Part shown: positions 7,366-17,016 of the stretch, one piece after another
Layout: each line of letters starts with the position of its first letter
Numbering within the stretch: position 1 is the stretch's first letter
DNA from: Morganella morganii
Lineage (GTDB): Bacteria > Pseudomonadota > Gammaproteobacteria > Enterobacterales > Enterobacteriaceae
NCBI RefSeq assembly: GCF_019402645.1
Contig: NZ_VKKS01000001.1
Coordinates: 2,944,669-3,008,668, forward strand
Direction: 5' to 3'
DNA length: 64,000 nt
Position numbers and translations under genes: made by a program
Notes under the pieces: generated by a model
What the model saw: only the letters and a program-made list of their open reading frames with translations
The model's database searches: none
Told to the model about the DNA's origin: nothing

Positions 7366-8628
7366 TTATTTTTGCTGATCCCCGTCACGAATTTCAGGGG
7401 TATCCAGCATCAGCATGCGCTGAACCAACCCGACGCATTCGAGAAAACGGGTATCATAATCCGACGATGTCACATGGACAAACCTGATACCGTTTTTCCG
7501 CAGCATATCGATAAGCAAATCCTGAAAGGCTTTGCGGTCATTATCACTGCCAAGGCTGCGCAGTCCGTCCGCCACCCACGGAGTATTATTTTCCAGCAGG
7601 ATCACCAGATCAAACCGGTATTCCGCAATTAATGCCTGCACAAACGGGTGCTCTTTACCTTCATAGCGTTTGCAGAAAGCCTGAGTCGTGACAAAATCCG
7701 TATCCACAAACGCAACTTTATTCGCATATTTCACTGCAAAATCAATGTATTGTGCATGTCCCAACGCAATTTTATCATAATCGGAATATTGCAGCGCCAT
7801 TTCATCGCCGCCCAGGTGGGAAAACACATAGTCCCGTCCGTATTCCCAGGCACTGGTGGTGTTAAACATATTCGCCAGTTTATTGACGAGTGTCGATTTG
7901 CCGCTGGATTCCCCTCCGAGCACCGCGACTGTCCGCACAAAGAAAGGTTTGACCTCTGTCGGAATATAATCCCAGTAGCGGAACGGTGCCTGACGGATCT
8001 GACGTCCGCTGATATTCATAAAGGTTCGTTCCGGGTCAATAAGCACCGTTTCGATGCCGAACGACTCGCGGTAACGCGGCACATCCGCTTTCTCACCTGA
8101 ATAAATAAAATCCGGCGTGATCCCTTTTTCCCGCATAAACTGGCACACCCCCTGACTCCAGTGCTCCCAGCCATGCGGATACGGGTCATAGGCATGCTCA
8201 TCAAACGAATGAATGCGGATATTTTTCTGATACTTAAAGGTTTGCAGCAGCCAGCGCAGACGGTCACTGACTGTCGGCTGCTGAGACATCGAGCTGTTGA
8301 TAAACAGCGCTTTATCACGCGGTTCGTCATGACAGAGGATCACATGCAGCTCATCCACCTGACTGCACGCACGCTGGATCAGGTAGATATGTCCGGTGTG
8401 CAGCGGGTAAAATTTTCCGAACACCACCCCGGTGCTTTTTTTCTTCAGCGGATAATCCAGCCCCAGCGCACTATGCAGCCCGGCCAGCTTCTGACCGCCG
8501 GGACTTTTGATTTTGTTGTTTATCAGCTGGCTGAGATAGCCTTTGGTCACCCCGCACTGATCCGCCAGTTGCTGGAGTGTGACACCTGCCTGCTTAATGG
8601 CTTGTTTCAGATAGGAAAAATCACTCAT
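7366..8628 (-). CDS. nadR: Trifunctional NAD biosynthesis regulator NadR
   Basis: NadR represses NAD genes, adenylylates nicotinamide mononucleotide and phosphorylates nicotinamide riboside. The 420-residue protein starts MSDFSYLKQAIKQ at the ATG preceded by GAGG; an upstream in-frame GTG at 8640 is less likely. It shows an N-terminal helix-turn-helix (about 15-40, GVTKGYLSQLI), the nucleotidyl-transferase signature GKFYPLHTGH (about 70-80), and the kinase P-loop GGESSGKST (about 235). It is co-directional with radA and serB, with 12 bp to radA, as in E. coli. Confidence 0.96.
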   Translation of the reverse strand: MSDFSYLKQAIKQAGVTLQQLADQCGVTKGYLSQLINNKIKSPGGQKLAGLHSALGLDYPLKKKSTGVVFGKFYPLHTGHIYLIQRACSQVDELHVILCHDEPRDKALFINSSMSQQPTVSDRLRWLLQTFKYQKNIRIHSFDEHAYDPYPHGWEHWSQGVCQFMREKGITPDFIYSGEKADVPRYRESFGIETVLIDPERTFMNISGRQIRQAPFRYWDYIPTEVKPFFVRTVAVLGGESSGKSTLVNKLANMFNTTSAWEYGRDYVFSHLGGDEMALQYSDYDKIALGHAQYIDFAVKYANKVAFVDTDFVTTQAFCKRYEGKEHPFVQALIAEYRFDLVILLENNTPWVADGLRSLGSDNDRKAFQDLLIDMLRKNGIRFVHVTSSDYDTRFLECVGLVQRMLMLDTPEIRDGDQQK

Positions 8629-8640
8629 TATCCGCCTCAC

Positions 8641-10029
8641 TTATTCCAGTTCATCCAGCACAGACAAGGCATCCGCCAGTTTTTTCACACCGAACACCTG
8701 CATACCCGGCGGCGGGTTTTTCGGACGATTGGCATTCGGCACAATCGCCCGTTTAAAACCATGTTTGGCCGCTTCTGAGATCCGCTCCTGGCCGCTCGGT
8801 ACCGGACGGATCTCCCCCGCCAGCCCGACTTCGCCGAAGATCACCACATCACGCGGGATCGGCCGGTCACGAAAACTGGAAACCAGCGAGAGTAACAATG
8901 CCAGATCCGCACTGGTTTCAGTTACTTTCACACCACCGACCACGTTGACGAACACATCCTGATCCGACATCTGCAATCCGCCGTGACGATGCAGTACCGC
9001 CAGCAGGATCGCCAGCCGGTTCTGCTCCAGCCCGACGGCCACACGGCGCGGGTTCGACATCATAGAGTGATCCACCAGCGCCTGAATTTCCACCAGCAGA
9101 GGACGTGTCCCTTCCCAGACCACCATCACCGAACTGCCGGACGTAATTTCATCCCCGCGGCTCAGGAAAATGGCGGACGGATTACTCACCTCACGCAGCC
9201 CCTGCTCCGTCATGGCAAACACGCCCAGTTCATTCACCGCACCAAAACGGTTTTTATGGCTGCGCAGCGTACGGAAACGGGAATCGGCTTCGCCATCGAG
9301 CATCACCGAACAGTCAATACAGTGCTCGAGCACTTTTGGCCCCGCCAGAGAACCGTCTTTGGTGACGTGACCGACCATAATGATCGCCACGCCCCGGGTT
9401 TTGGCGAAACGGGTCAGATACGCAGCGGTTTCGCGCACCTGTGCCACACTACCCGGCGAGGACTGAATATCCGCCATATGCATCACCTGGATGGAGTCGA
9501 TCACCATCAGCTTCGGTTGTTCCTGCTCTGCGATCAGGCAAATCTGCTCAATCGCCGTTTCCGACAGCATATTGAGATTATCCATCGGCAGCCCGAGACG
9601 ATGCGCCCGCATCGCCACCTGCTGTAATGATTCTTCCCCCGTGACATACAGGGTTTTCATCTGCGCGGCAAGCTGACACATCGTCTGTAACAGCAGAGTA
9701 CTTTTCCCGGCACCCGGATTACCACCGATCAGAATGGCACTGCCCGGCACCACGCCGCCGCCCAGCACACGATCAAACTCTTTGAAACCGGTAGAGAAAC
9801 GCGGCAGTTCCTCAAGACTGATTTCCGACAGTTTCTGAACTTTGCTGACGCCGCTCTGCCCCGCATAGCCGCTGAGGCGGTCATTACGCGCCGCAGAAGA
9901 TGAGACAGAAGCCAGCCGGACTTCCGTAATGGTATTCCACGCCTGACACGCGGTGCACTGCCCCTGCCAGCGGGGATAATCCGCCCCGCACTCGTTACAG
10001 ACAAAGGCGCGTTTTGCTGGTTTTGCCAC
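8641..10029 (-). CDS. radA: DNA repair protein RadA (Sms)
   Basis: RadA is a RecA-like branch-migration helicase that helps process recombination intermediates. The 462-residue protein has the N-terminal zinc finger (CNECGADYPRWQGQCTAC), Walker A GGNPGAGKST, the RadA KNRFG motif (SHKNRFGAVNELG) and a C-terminal Lon-protease-like domain. It sits between serB and nadR in the conserved order. Confidence 0.97.
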   Translation of the reverse strand: MAKPAKRAFVCNECGADYPRWQGQCTACQAWNTITEVRLASVSSSAARNDRLSGYAGQSGVSKVQKLSEISLEELPRFSTGFKEFDRVLGGGVVPGSAILIGGNPGAGKSTLLLQTMCQLAAQMKTLYVTGEESLQQVAMRAHRLGLPMDNLNMLSETAIEQICLIAEQEQPKLMVIDSIQVMHMADIQSSPGSVAQVRETAAYLTRFAKTRGVAIIMVGHVTKDGSLAGPKVLEHCIDCSVMLDGEADSRFRTLRSHKNRFGAVNELGVFAMTEQGLREVSNPSAIFLSRGDEITSGSSVMVVWEGTRPLLVEIQALVDHSMMSNPRRVAVGLEQNRLAILLAVLHRHGGLQMSDQDVFVNVVGGVKVTETSADLALLLSLVSSFRDRPIPRDVVIFGEVGLAGEIRPVPSGQERISEAAKHGFKRAIVPNANRPKNPPPGMQVFGVKKLADALSVLDELE

Positions 10030-10054
10030 TCGTGACCCCGTAATAACTGATAAA

Positions 10055-11032
10055 TTAACGTTCTTCGTGTTTCAGACCACCGCTGAGGGTACACATCACC
10101 CCCATCAGGTCGGCGTGACGGATAGCCACTTTCGCCCGTGCGTAGACTTTCGGTTTGGCATGGAAAGCAATGCCCAGACCAGCTTTTTTCAGCATTTTCA
10201 GATCATTGGCACCATCACCGATAGCCACGGTTTGTTCCGGCGGAATATTGAGAAACTCTGCCAGCTTCACCAGTGCCTGAGCTTTGTATTTGGCATCCAC
10301 CACCGGGCCTTTCACTTTGCCGGTCAGTTTGCCGTCTTTGACTTCCAGCTGATTAGCATAGACCGCAATCAGGCGCAGGGAATCTTTTAAGTGATTGGCG
10401 TAGAAGGTGAATCCACCTGAGGCAATCGCGACATGCCAGTCCATCGCCTGGAGTTTTCGCACCAGGCTGGTCAGCCCCGGCATCAGCGGCAAAGTATCCA
10501 GTACCTGCTGTAAAACAGCAGCATCCGCACCGGCCAGCAGGCCGACCCGTGCTTTCAGGCTTTCGCTGAAATCCAGCTCGCCCTGCATAGCTCTTTCCGT
10601 CACCTCCGCGACTTCATCACCGACACCGGCCAGTCTGGCAATTTCATCGATACATTCGATTTGGATCGCGGTGGAATCCATATCCATCATCAATAATCCG
10701 GGGGAACGCAATTTCGGAATGTTACCCAGAGGCACCACATCCATCTGAAATTCATCCGCCACCCGCTTGATGCGACCGGTCAGGCTGCCCGCAATCCGCA
10801 CCACCTGATAATCGTCGATCCGCCATGACGAAACCACCACAATTGCCGCACCCAGCCGGTGCTGGAAATCGCTGATCCGCGCCTTATCCAGCCCGCGCCC
10901 GTACAGCAGCCAGCCGCTGTCACCCGCCCGGTAGTCCAGCGGCATCACTTCATCACCGCTCAGGGAAAGAGGAAGGCCCGGCCACTTATGGATTTCATTC
11001 GGCAAATAACAGTAGGTCAGACTCGTCGACAT
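10055..11032 (-). CDS. serB: Phosphoserine phosphatase SerB
   Basis: SerB performs the last step of serine synthesis, dephosphorylating L-phosphoserine. The start is the ATG at 11032 (MSTSLTYCYLPNE), with GGAG upstream; an in-frame TTG lies just before it. The HAD-family motif DMDSTAIQIECIDE holds the nucleophile Asp. Motif II (IASGG) and motif III (VAIGDGANDLKML) are intact. The N-terminal ACT-like domain matches the enterobacterial form. The 325-residue length is normal. radA follows 25 bp downstream and smp diverges upstream. Confidence 0.96.
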   Translation of the reverse strand: MSTSLTYCYLPNEIHKWPGLPLSLSGDEVMPLDYRAGDSGWLLYGRGLDKARISDFQHRLGAAIVVVSSWRIDDYQVVRIAGSLTGRIKRVADEFQMDVVPLGNIPKLRSPGLLMMDMDSTAIQIECIDEIARLAGVGDEVAEVTERAMQGELDFSESLKARVGLLAGADAAVLQQVLDTLPLMPGLTSLVRKLQAMDWHVAIASGGFTFYANHLKDSLRLIAVYANQLEVKDGKLTGKVKGPVVDAKYKAQALVKLAEFLNIPPEQTVAIGDGANDLKMLKKAGLGIAFHAKPKVYARAKVAIRHADLMGVMCTLSGGLKHEER

Positions 11033-11133
11033 CAACAGATACTCCTATAATCCCTGATAATATTCATGATGGTAGCAGATAAAAATTCCCGCTTCTGGCA
11101 ATATGGTGGCGACAACGGAAAAACGGATAAACA

Positions 11134-11802
11134 ATGGCCAAAACGAAATTAACATTCCGGCTGCATAAAACAGCCATTATTCTGATTTGTCTCGCCCTGA
11201 TGGTGTGTCTGTTACAGGGCGTGTCTTATTTCAGCCGCGTACACCAGCAGTCGTCAATGGATCAGTTTAATGAACTGGCCTATTCGCTGGCACAACAGGT
11301 GGCGTTTAACCTTTCCGGTGCTATAGACGATAACGGGAAAGTGCTCAATAAGAAACAGATTATGGCAAATTTAGCGCAACTGACCACCAACAGCCGTATT
11401 CTCGATGCCACAGTATATCAGGATGACGGAGTACAGATAGCGGGCAGCGGCGAGAGTATCACTGTCCGTGACCGGCTGGCGCTGGACGGACAAAAAGCCG
11501 GCAGTTATTTTAATCATCAGATTGTCGCCGCTATTCCCGGGAAAAAAGGCCCGAAAGGCTTTCTGCGCCTGACCATCGATACTCACCGGCTGGCCACGGA
11601 ATCCACTCAGGTGGATAACACCACGAACCTGCTGCGGGTAATGTTACTCCTCGCCCTCGGCATCGGCTTTGTGCTGGCCAACAATCTGCTGCAACTGACC
11701 CCCAGCCGCTGGCAGCAATCCCTGTATCTGCTGACCGCCAATCTGAAAAATGAAGATGAGAAGCAGGGGAAGAAAACGGAAGAGAAAGAAAAAGGGGAAT
11801 AA
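11134..11802 (+). CDS. smp: Membrane protein Smp (YtjB family)
   Basis: 222 residues. It has an N-terminal membrane segment (about 12-32), a periplasmic domain (LDATVYQDDGVQIAGSGESI, VRDRLALDGQKAG) and a second membrane segment (about 168-185), then a charged Lys/Glu tail. It closely resembles E. coli Smp/YtjB, which is also divergent from serB. Its biochemical role is unknown. It starts MAKTKLTFRLHKTA. Confidence 0.9.
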   Translation: MAKTKLTFRLHKTAIILICLALMVCLLQGVSYFSRVHQQSSMDQFNELAYSLAQQVAFNLSGAIDDNGKVLNKKQIMANLAQLTTNSRILDATVYQDDGVQIAGSGESITVRDRLALDGQKAGSYFNHQIVAAIPGKKGPKGFLRLTIDTHRLATESTQVDNTTNLLRVMLLLALGIGFVLANNLLQLTPSRWQQSLYLLTANLKNEDEKQGKKTEEKEKGE

Positions 11803-11978
11803 TTTTCCCCCAAAAGCGGCGTTGAGTGCTGAAAGTCTGCCGGTGACTACCTTCCCCGACAAATATGATTGTTCAGTATATACTCTGGTATCCGGCGTAC
11901 TCACTAAGCTTGCAGAATCCGATAGATAAAATAGTATCCGGAATGATTAAACTACCACAATCTTGTTAAAACGGATTT

Positions 11979-12548
11979 TTACGGAAATAGCTCTGATAGA
12001 ACTTCTCTTCTGCTTTTTGTATCCAACAGTTGGAAATCATTCGAAAATTTTCTGTTTTTAATATATTTTTCTTTTTCCGTTTGATATTTCTGGCTCTCTG
12101 AAAAATATAAAGCCATTATATAATCAATGTTTTTTTCTTTCTTTTTATTTTTAATTTCTATATATGATGTATAACAGTCAGCAGCCTTCTTGCCAAGTCT
12201 ATCCGTTAATATGCATTTTTAATAATAAAAACCGGCTTTCTTTGTCATTATTACTTATTTTATTTATTTCTGATAATGCGAGGTTGTATTGTTTTTCCCC
12301 AACCAATCCACTGATATAAATATTGGCTACATTCATATTTGTTGGATTTCTTTCCTTTATTTTCTTTATTTCATTTAAAATTTTATTTTTTCATCTGCAC
12401 TGTCTGCAAATGTTAACTTCATCATTAAATCAGATGCAATTTTTACGCTATTGTTATCATGTTCATTTGCGAGTGATTTATTTATACTTATTGATAATAT
12501 AAATAATGAAAACACCAGAGCTATCCATTTTGATTTTATCAAAATCAT
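11979..12548 (-). pseudogene. Exported protein gene broken by two homopolymer frameshifts
   Basis: The ATG at 12546-12548 follows GGTGAC and begins a signal peptide (MILIKSKWIALVFSLFILS, then ...SLANEHD). The frame stops after about 55 codons, where one A seems lost in an A run (near 12385). It continues in another frame as NKILNEIKKIKERN...YNLALSEINKISNNDKESRF. It then shifts back at a second A run (near 12217) to CILTDRLGKKAADCYTSYIE and ends ...REVLSELFP-stop. The two shifts cancel, giving about 189 residues. The repeat-like helical middle suggests TPR-type packing. The family is unrecognised. It could be a true pseudogene or two sequencing errors. Confidence 0.6.
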
Positions 12549-12668
12549 ATTGTCACCATTTAAATTTATTTAATTTTATGTTTTTTGTTGATCTCCCTGG
12601 GAAAGGAACCACATTCCCCATGTAACCCGCGTCGTAAACGTAGCCGAATTCAACTGTTAGTTCCGGCG

Positions 12669-12989
12669 TTATAGCTGACTTTTAAAATCAATGTCAACAC
12701 TACCAATAGGTATATCATCTATACCTATTGCCCATGATTCACCTTTCTTTATTTCCAGAATATATTTTTTATTATTTAAGTTATTTGATATTATACACCA
12801 GAATAATAACTTTCCAGAACCAGCTGCTTTTGCGGCATTACTTTTACCTAATGCTGATATTATTATTTTCTTTCCATTATTATTATCTTCCTCATTTACT
12901 ATTAACGTTATTGCGTAACTGGCGTGAATACCAACGTCTTTTATTCTTAAGTCAGCGAGCTGAGAAAAATAAAATCTTTTTATAGCCAT
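12669..12989 (-). CDS. Unknown 106-residue protein
   Basis: It starts MAIKRFYFSQLADLRIKDVG with AAGGG six bases before the ATG. It has no signal peptide. The sequence is strand-rich (IHASYAITLIVNEED, YILEIKKGESWAIGIDDIPI). I do not recognise it. It lies upstream of the frameshifted exported-protein gene on the same strand, in an AT-rich patch unlike the flanking smp and crcB, so the two may have arrived together. Confidence 0.5.
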   Translation of the reverse strand: MAIKRFYFSQLADLRIKDVGIHASYAITLIVNEEDNNNGKKIIISALGKSNAAKAAGSGKLLFWCIISNNLNNKKYILEIKKGESWAIGIDDIPIGSVDIDFKSQL

Positions 12990-13232
12990 GTAAAACCCTT
13001 ATTAGTGACTGATAAATCGACTTAAATGAAATAATAAGTATAAATCGCTGCTATTAATAGGGTGATTTATCTTAAACTAAAGTGAGCATCGCATTAATAG
13101 TGCGGGTGAGGTTTTTTGGCTCTGTCTGCACAATACTATGCCTTTGTTTTTTAACAAGAGACGACGTTCAGGGCTGTTTTCTTAAGGCCGGAAAATCTCT
13201 CCCGGCCTGCCCCTCTCTTTGAATATCCCTTT

Positions 13233-13616
13233 TTACCGGTGCTGCAACACCTGCCAGGTCAGCAGGCCGAGCCAGGTCATCAGCAGGGAACTTATTACAT
13301 GCAGGGCGATTTCTGCCATACCGTGATGGATGCGCCCGGCCTGAAAGGCCTGCACAATCTCCAGAGAGAAAGTCGAGAATGTCGATAACGCGCCGCAGAA
13401 TCCGGTGACAATAAACAGCCGCCATTCTGCCGGGAGTGTCGGGTGAGAGGAGAAAAACGCTACTGCCAGCCCGATAATATAACCGGCAATAATATTGGCG
13501 AGATAAGTCCCCAGCGGCATCATTGCCAATACCGGGTTGAATTTATTACTCAATACCCAGCGGCCGAGGCCGCCGAGCACTGATCCTGCGGAAATGCTGA
13601 GAATCACATTTAACAT
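13233..13616 (-). CDS. crcB: Fluoride channel CrcB/FluC
   Basis: A 127-residue, four-helix fluoride exporter that works as an antiparallel dimer in the inner membrane. Family motifs are present: GGLGRW near the N-terminus, PLGTYLANIIAGYIIG, and GFCGALSTFSTFSLE. It is the last gene of the leftward run after the FUSC-family gene (40 bp gap). I saw no fluoride riboswitch in the short gap before it. Confidence 0.93.
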   Translation of the reverse strand: MLNVILSISAGSVLGGLGRWVLSNKFNPVLAMMPLGTYLANIIAGYIIGLAVAFFSSHPTLPAEWRLFIVTGFCGALSTFSTFSLEIVQAFQAGRIHHGMAEIALHVISSLLMTWLGLLTWQVLQHR

Positions 13617-13656
13617 AGAAAAACCTTACGTCATTTTTATTTCAATGTTTCTGTGT

Positions 13657-14739
13657 TTATGCGCATTTCTTTAAAATGTCAATCTGAACCAGTCCGCACA
13701 CTTCATCCAGCAGCTTGATAACTTCCACACTCATCCCGACCATCATGGCATCCGCAGAGTTACTTTCCGGCTGCGCATTGATCTTCTGATGCAGCTCGTG
13801 TGTGCTGGCACGCAGAGCCTGAAGTTTCTCCGTCGTGTCATCATCTTTCCCCTGCACAAAGATATCGGAGAGGAGTTTCATGATCTCGCTGTTACTTTTC
13901 TGCAACTGCACAATGTAAGGATTCTCCGTGTTCAGCGCATGGGTGAAGTAGTTTTTACTGAAAGTATCCGTCAGCAGTTCCAGTATCGCCACCAGCCGCC
14001 GGATGCGCCCGTGAATAGCGGTAAAAGTGGCAGCAGGGACATGAGTCTCTTTGACTGACGGCGCAATGTAGGTATTGCAGGCCAGCAATGTTGATAAAGT
14101 ATCTTTCAGCTGATTGTCCCATCGTTCCGGGTCGGTACTGCTCAGTTTCATGATGTGCTCATCATATAATCTGGCGGTATCCCGCAGAATGGTACTGATG
14201 TTCATCCGCCAGAACACAAACCCCTTCAGCGGCAGAATCGCCGAGAACACCAATGCCAGAATAGAGCCGCCCACGGTCTGCGCCGAACGGATAAGCGCGG
14301 AGTCCATATCCCCGACAGGTGCAGTGGCAACAATACTGATGGTCATCCCGATCAGCATCCCGACATACATGTTTTTGCCCAGCGCGATCAGGCCGCAGAC
14401 AAACATCGCAATAGTCGCCATCGCCAGCATCAGCGGAAAAGAGCGGGTTTCTGTGTACAGCAGCAGCATCCCTATCAGCGAACCGATAACCGTGCCGAGA
14501 GTACGCTGCATCGAGCGGATCAGCACATTTCCCCAGTACGGCATCGGCATCAGAATAGAGATAAGTGTCATGATGATATAATCGAGCTTATCGCTGTGTA
14601 ATTCCCGGAACACCATAAACGTCAGTGTAAACGCCAGTGCAATGCGGATGCCGTGCAGCTGTTTAAACCGGGAATAGAAGAATGACTGAGCCCGGGAGAT
14701 CCCGTGGCTCAGATTTATTATTTTTTCTTTATGCTTCAC
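13657..14739 (-). CDS. FUSC-family inner membrane protein
   Basis: 360 residues. An N-terminal membrane domain has about six hydrophobic segments (30-180; GIRIALAFTLTFMVFREL, PMPYWGNVLIRSMQRTLG, then GSLIGMLLL). It is followed by a soluble helical C-terminal half. It matches the FUSC/YccS/aromatic-acid-exporter superfamily but is about half the length of YccS or AaeB. A role in export of small organic acids is family-level inference. It starts 12 bp after kch. Confidence 0.75.
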   Translation of the reverse strand: MKHKEKIINLSHGISRAQSFFYSRFKQLHGIRIALAFTLTFMVFRELHSDKLDYIIMTLISILMPMPYWGNVLIRSMQRTLGTVIGSLIGMLLLYTETRSFPLMLAMATIAMFVCGLIALGKNMYVGMLIGMTISIVATAPVGDMDSALIRSAQTVGGSILALVFSAILPLKGFVFWRMNISTILRDTARLYDEHIMKLSSTDPERWDNQLKDTLSTLLACNTYIAPSVKETHVPAATFTAIHGRIRRLVAILELLTDTFSKNYFTHALNTENPYIVQLQKSNSEIMKLLSDIFVQGKDDDTTEKLQALRASTHELHQKINAQPESNSADAMMVGMSVEVIKLLDEVCGLVQIDILKKCA

Positions 14740-14751
14740 AACCGGCTCTGC

Positions 14752-15918
14752 TTATGGCGCTTTGGCTAATAAGATATCAGCCATAACGCTGTTATCAATG
14801 TTCTCACCACACAGCATTTTCATCAGTACTTCACTGCCGAGCTGTGACAGGGAGAAGGTCATATCCGCATGCAGCAGGCGCATTTTGTCGCGGTTTTCCT
14901 CCTGATTCACCACTGTCACGGTTTTCACTCCCTCACCGGCCAGCTGTTTCACCGCCAGCAGCGCAAAAGTGTTATCCGCGTCATTATCACTGATGGCCAT
15001 CACACAGCGGGCATCTTTCACATTGGCGTCATTCAGGGTCACAGCATCCGCACTGTCACCGGCAACAATCACTGTACCGTCAGGGAAGTGAGCTTTATCC
15101 TCATCAGAGCAGATCACCACCACCTGCAAACCGCGTTTTTTCAGTCCTTTATAAATATTGACAGCCAGCGGATTCGCGCCGATAACAACATAATGCTCTT
15201 TCATGTGTAACAACCTCTTTTTGACAATCTCGCGTGTGCCGCGCAGGACGACACCCACAATGTACACAATGGATGTGGTGAAGATAGTGATACCGAACAC
15301 CACCACCGTCAGGGTAAACATCCGCGCTTCCACGCTGATCGGGACAATGTCCCCGAAGCCGACAGTGGTCATACAGACCAGGGCGAAGTAGAAGGCCGCC
15401 GAGATATCGGTGACATGCGGCTGGAACTCATTGCCGAGATACAGGGTGCCGAAGACGGAATACACCACCAGCAGGATAATACTGCTGATCGCCACCACCC
15501 CGGCACTGGTCAGACTGTGATGCGGAAACTGCCGCCACAGACAGCCGGAGACAATCAGCAGCGCCAGCGAGAACATCCCCTGAAGCGAGTATTCACGGGC
15601 CAGCCCCAGATCCACCAGTACCATAATGAGCAGGATAAACAGGGAGAACAGCCAGGCGATGCGTGCACCGGTCAGCATCAGCAGCGCCAGCAGCGCCAGC
15701 AGTAACCCCAGCATAAAGCGGGGAATATCCAGCAGTTTTATAAACCCGAGTGACTGTAACCACGCGGTGAAACCGCCGCCCTGCCAGGCAATATCCCCGC
15801 TATAGGAAAACAGCACCGGCGACAGGATCATCACCCCGTCAATAAACAGCAGCAGCGACAGGATCACCCGCAGACTCAGTAATTTATGTAACCCTGTCTT
15901 CAGTAGATTACTCTGCAT
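14752..15918 (-). CDS. kch: Voltage-gated-type potassium channel Kch
   Basis: 388 residues with several membrane segments in the first 230 residues. The K+ selectivity filter TTVGFGD is at about 184-190, and a C-terminal RCK/TrkA-N NAD-binding domain begins HYVVIGANPLAVNIY. This is the layout of E. coli Kch (417 residues). The start ATG is preceded by GGGGAG. It lies 12 bp after the urea transporter and 12 bp before the FUSC gene, so it is probably co-transcribed with them. Confidence 0.9.
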   Translation of the reverse strand: MQSNLLKTGLHKLLSLRVILSLLLFIDGVMILSPVLFSYSGDIAWQGGGFTAWLQSLGFIKLLDIPRFMLGLLLALLALLMLTGARIAWLFSLFILLIMVLVDLGLAREYSLQGMFSLALLIVSGCLWRQFPHHSLTSAGVVAISSIILLVVYSVFGTLYLGNEFQPHVTDISAAFYFALVCMTTVGFGDIVPISVEARMFTLTVVVFGITIFTTSIVYIVGVVLRGTREIVKKRLLHMKEHYVVIGANPLAVNIYKGLKKRGLQVVVICSDEDKAHFPDGTVIVAGDSADAVTLNDANVKDARCVMAISDNDADNTFALLAVKQLAGEGVKTVTVVNQEENRDKMRLLHADMTFSLSQLGSEVLMKMLCGENIDNSVMADILLAKAP

Positions 15919-15930
15919 ATTTCTCCCCTT

Positions 15931-16923
15931 TTACTGACGGTGTTCCGGCATGATGTCCTGATTCGGCACCAGGAACAGCCAGGAAGCCAGAACAAACGGC
16001 ATGGTCAGTGTCGGAATGCCGAACGGCGATACCACCACATCCAGAGCGCCCTGGACAAACACCGTGAAAATCACACCCACAACGGTATACACCAGCACTT
16101 TGAAGCTCGGTTTGTTAAATGTGGAGCCCAGCGCAATCGCAGTTAAAACGGCACTGAATGAGTAAAGCCCGGTATGTACGCTGCCGAAATCGGCTTTCAG
16201 GAATGACGCCACACCAAAGGCCAGCAGTGAGCCGAGCACCGCAAAAACCGCCGCCCACACAGAGCTGACCGCCAGGCCGATCACAAACAGGATCCCGACG
16301 GTAATACTGCTCAGCAGGAATACCTCTGACACACCGCGGAATATATCCGGGATCAGATCGGAATACGGGATGCCCGCGATCGGCGCCACATACTGATCCG
16401 GCAGTGCCGGCCCCGGCAGGCTGACGCCCTTGATGCCAAAGAAACTGTAACTGGCCAGCAGGATAGTCCAGGTCACCAGCACGAAAGGCGCGGTCAGTGC
16501 CGCTACTTTCCAGTTTTTCAGAAAATCGGTCAGCGAGATGGTGGCGATCACCGCCACGATACTGCCAAGCACAATGGATGCCCACATAAACGGTGAGTTT
16601 TCCAGAAAGGTCGGCAACGCAACACCGACCAGACAGCCGTTATAGCCGTACAGCCCGGCACGCAGTGAGGTGACATCCATTTTGCTGACATACGCGGTCA
16701 GTGTGGACACCACTGTGCCGAGCAGACAGCCCCAGCCGACCGCCGGAATGCCTTCACTGTATGCACCGGTAAAAATAGCGGCGAAAAAGAACAGCCCGGT
16801 CAGCGGGTTGTTCTGAAACATCACCTGTGCACAACCGCGCAGCGTGATATCAATAAAATGTATGACAGGATTGGATCCGGCCAGTTTATTCCAGCCGTTC
16901 TGACTGACTGTTGAAGTTGCCAT
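15931..16923 (-). CDS. yut: Urea transporter (UT family, Yut-like)
   Basis: 330 residues with about ten membrane helices. The UT hallmarks are present: NNPLTGLFFFAAIF at about 39, LYGYNGCLVGVALP at about 90, and repeats of these in the second half (VHTGLYSFSAVLTAIALG). It forms a urea channel in the inner membrane. It lies 93 bp downstream of ureD on the same strand, so it would supply the cytoplasmic urease with substrate. Confidence 0.92.
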   Translation of the reverse strand: MATSTVSQNGWNKLAGSNPVIHFIDITLRGCAQVMFQNNPLTGLFFFAAIFTGAYSEGIPAVGWGCLLGTVVSTLTAYVSKMDVTSLRAGLYGYNGCLVGVALPTFLENSPFMWASIVLGSIVAVIATISLTDFLKNWKVAALTAPFVLVTWTILLASYSFFGIKGVSLPGPALPDQYVAPIAGIPYSDLIPDIFRGVSEVFLLSSITVGILFVIGLAVSSVWAAVFAVLGSLLAFGVASFLKADFGSVHTGLYSFSAVLTAIALGSTFNKPSFKVLVYTVVGVIFTVFVQGALDVVVSPFGIPTLTMPFVLASWLFLVPNQDIMPEHRQ

Positions 16924-17016
16924 CGTCTTTCCCCTGAAGGTGAACCGGACAAAGGGACTGATTATGCAGATGATAATCAGTCCCCTGAGTAACCACTGGT
17001 GTCATCCTGCGGCGCA

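Noticed and set aside
11794..11810. GGGGAA/TTCCCC hairpin at the end of smp
   Set aside because: It has no T run and is partly inside the coding end; too weak to call a terminator.
13165..13232. Possible crcB terminator (GGCCGG/CCGGCC stem)
   Set aside because: The stem is short with a ten-base loop and is not followed by a T run on the leftward strand.
13617..13656. Fluoride riboswitch before crcB
   Set aside because: The gap is only 40 bp and shows no aptamer-like structure.
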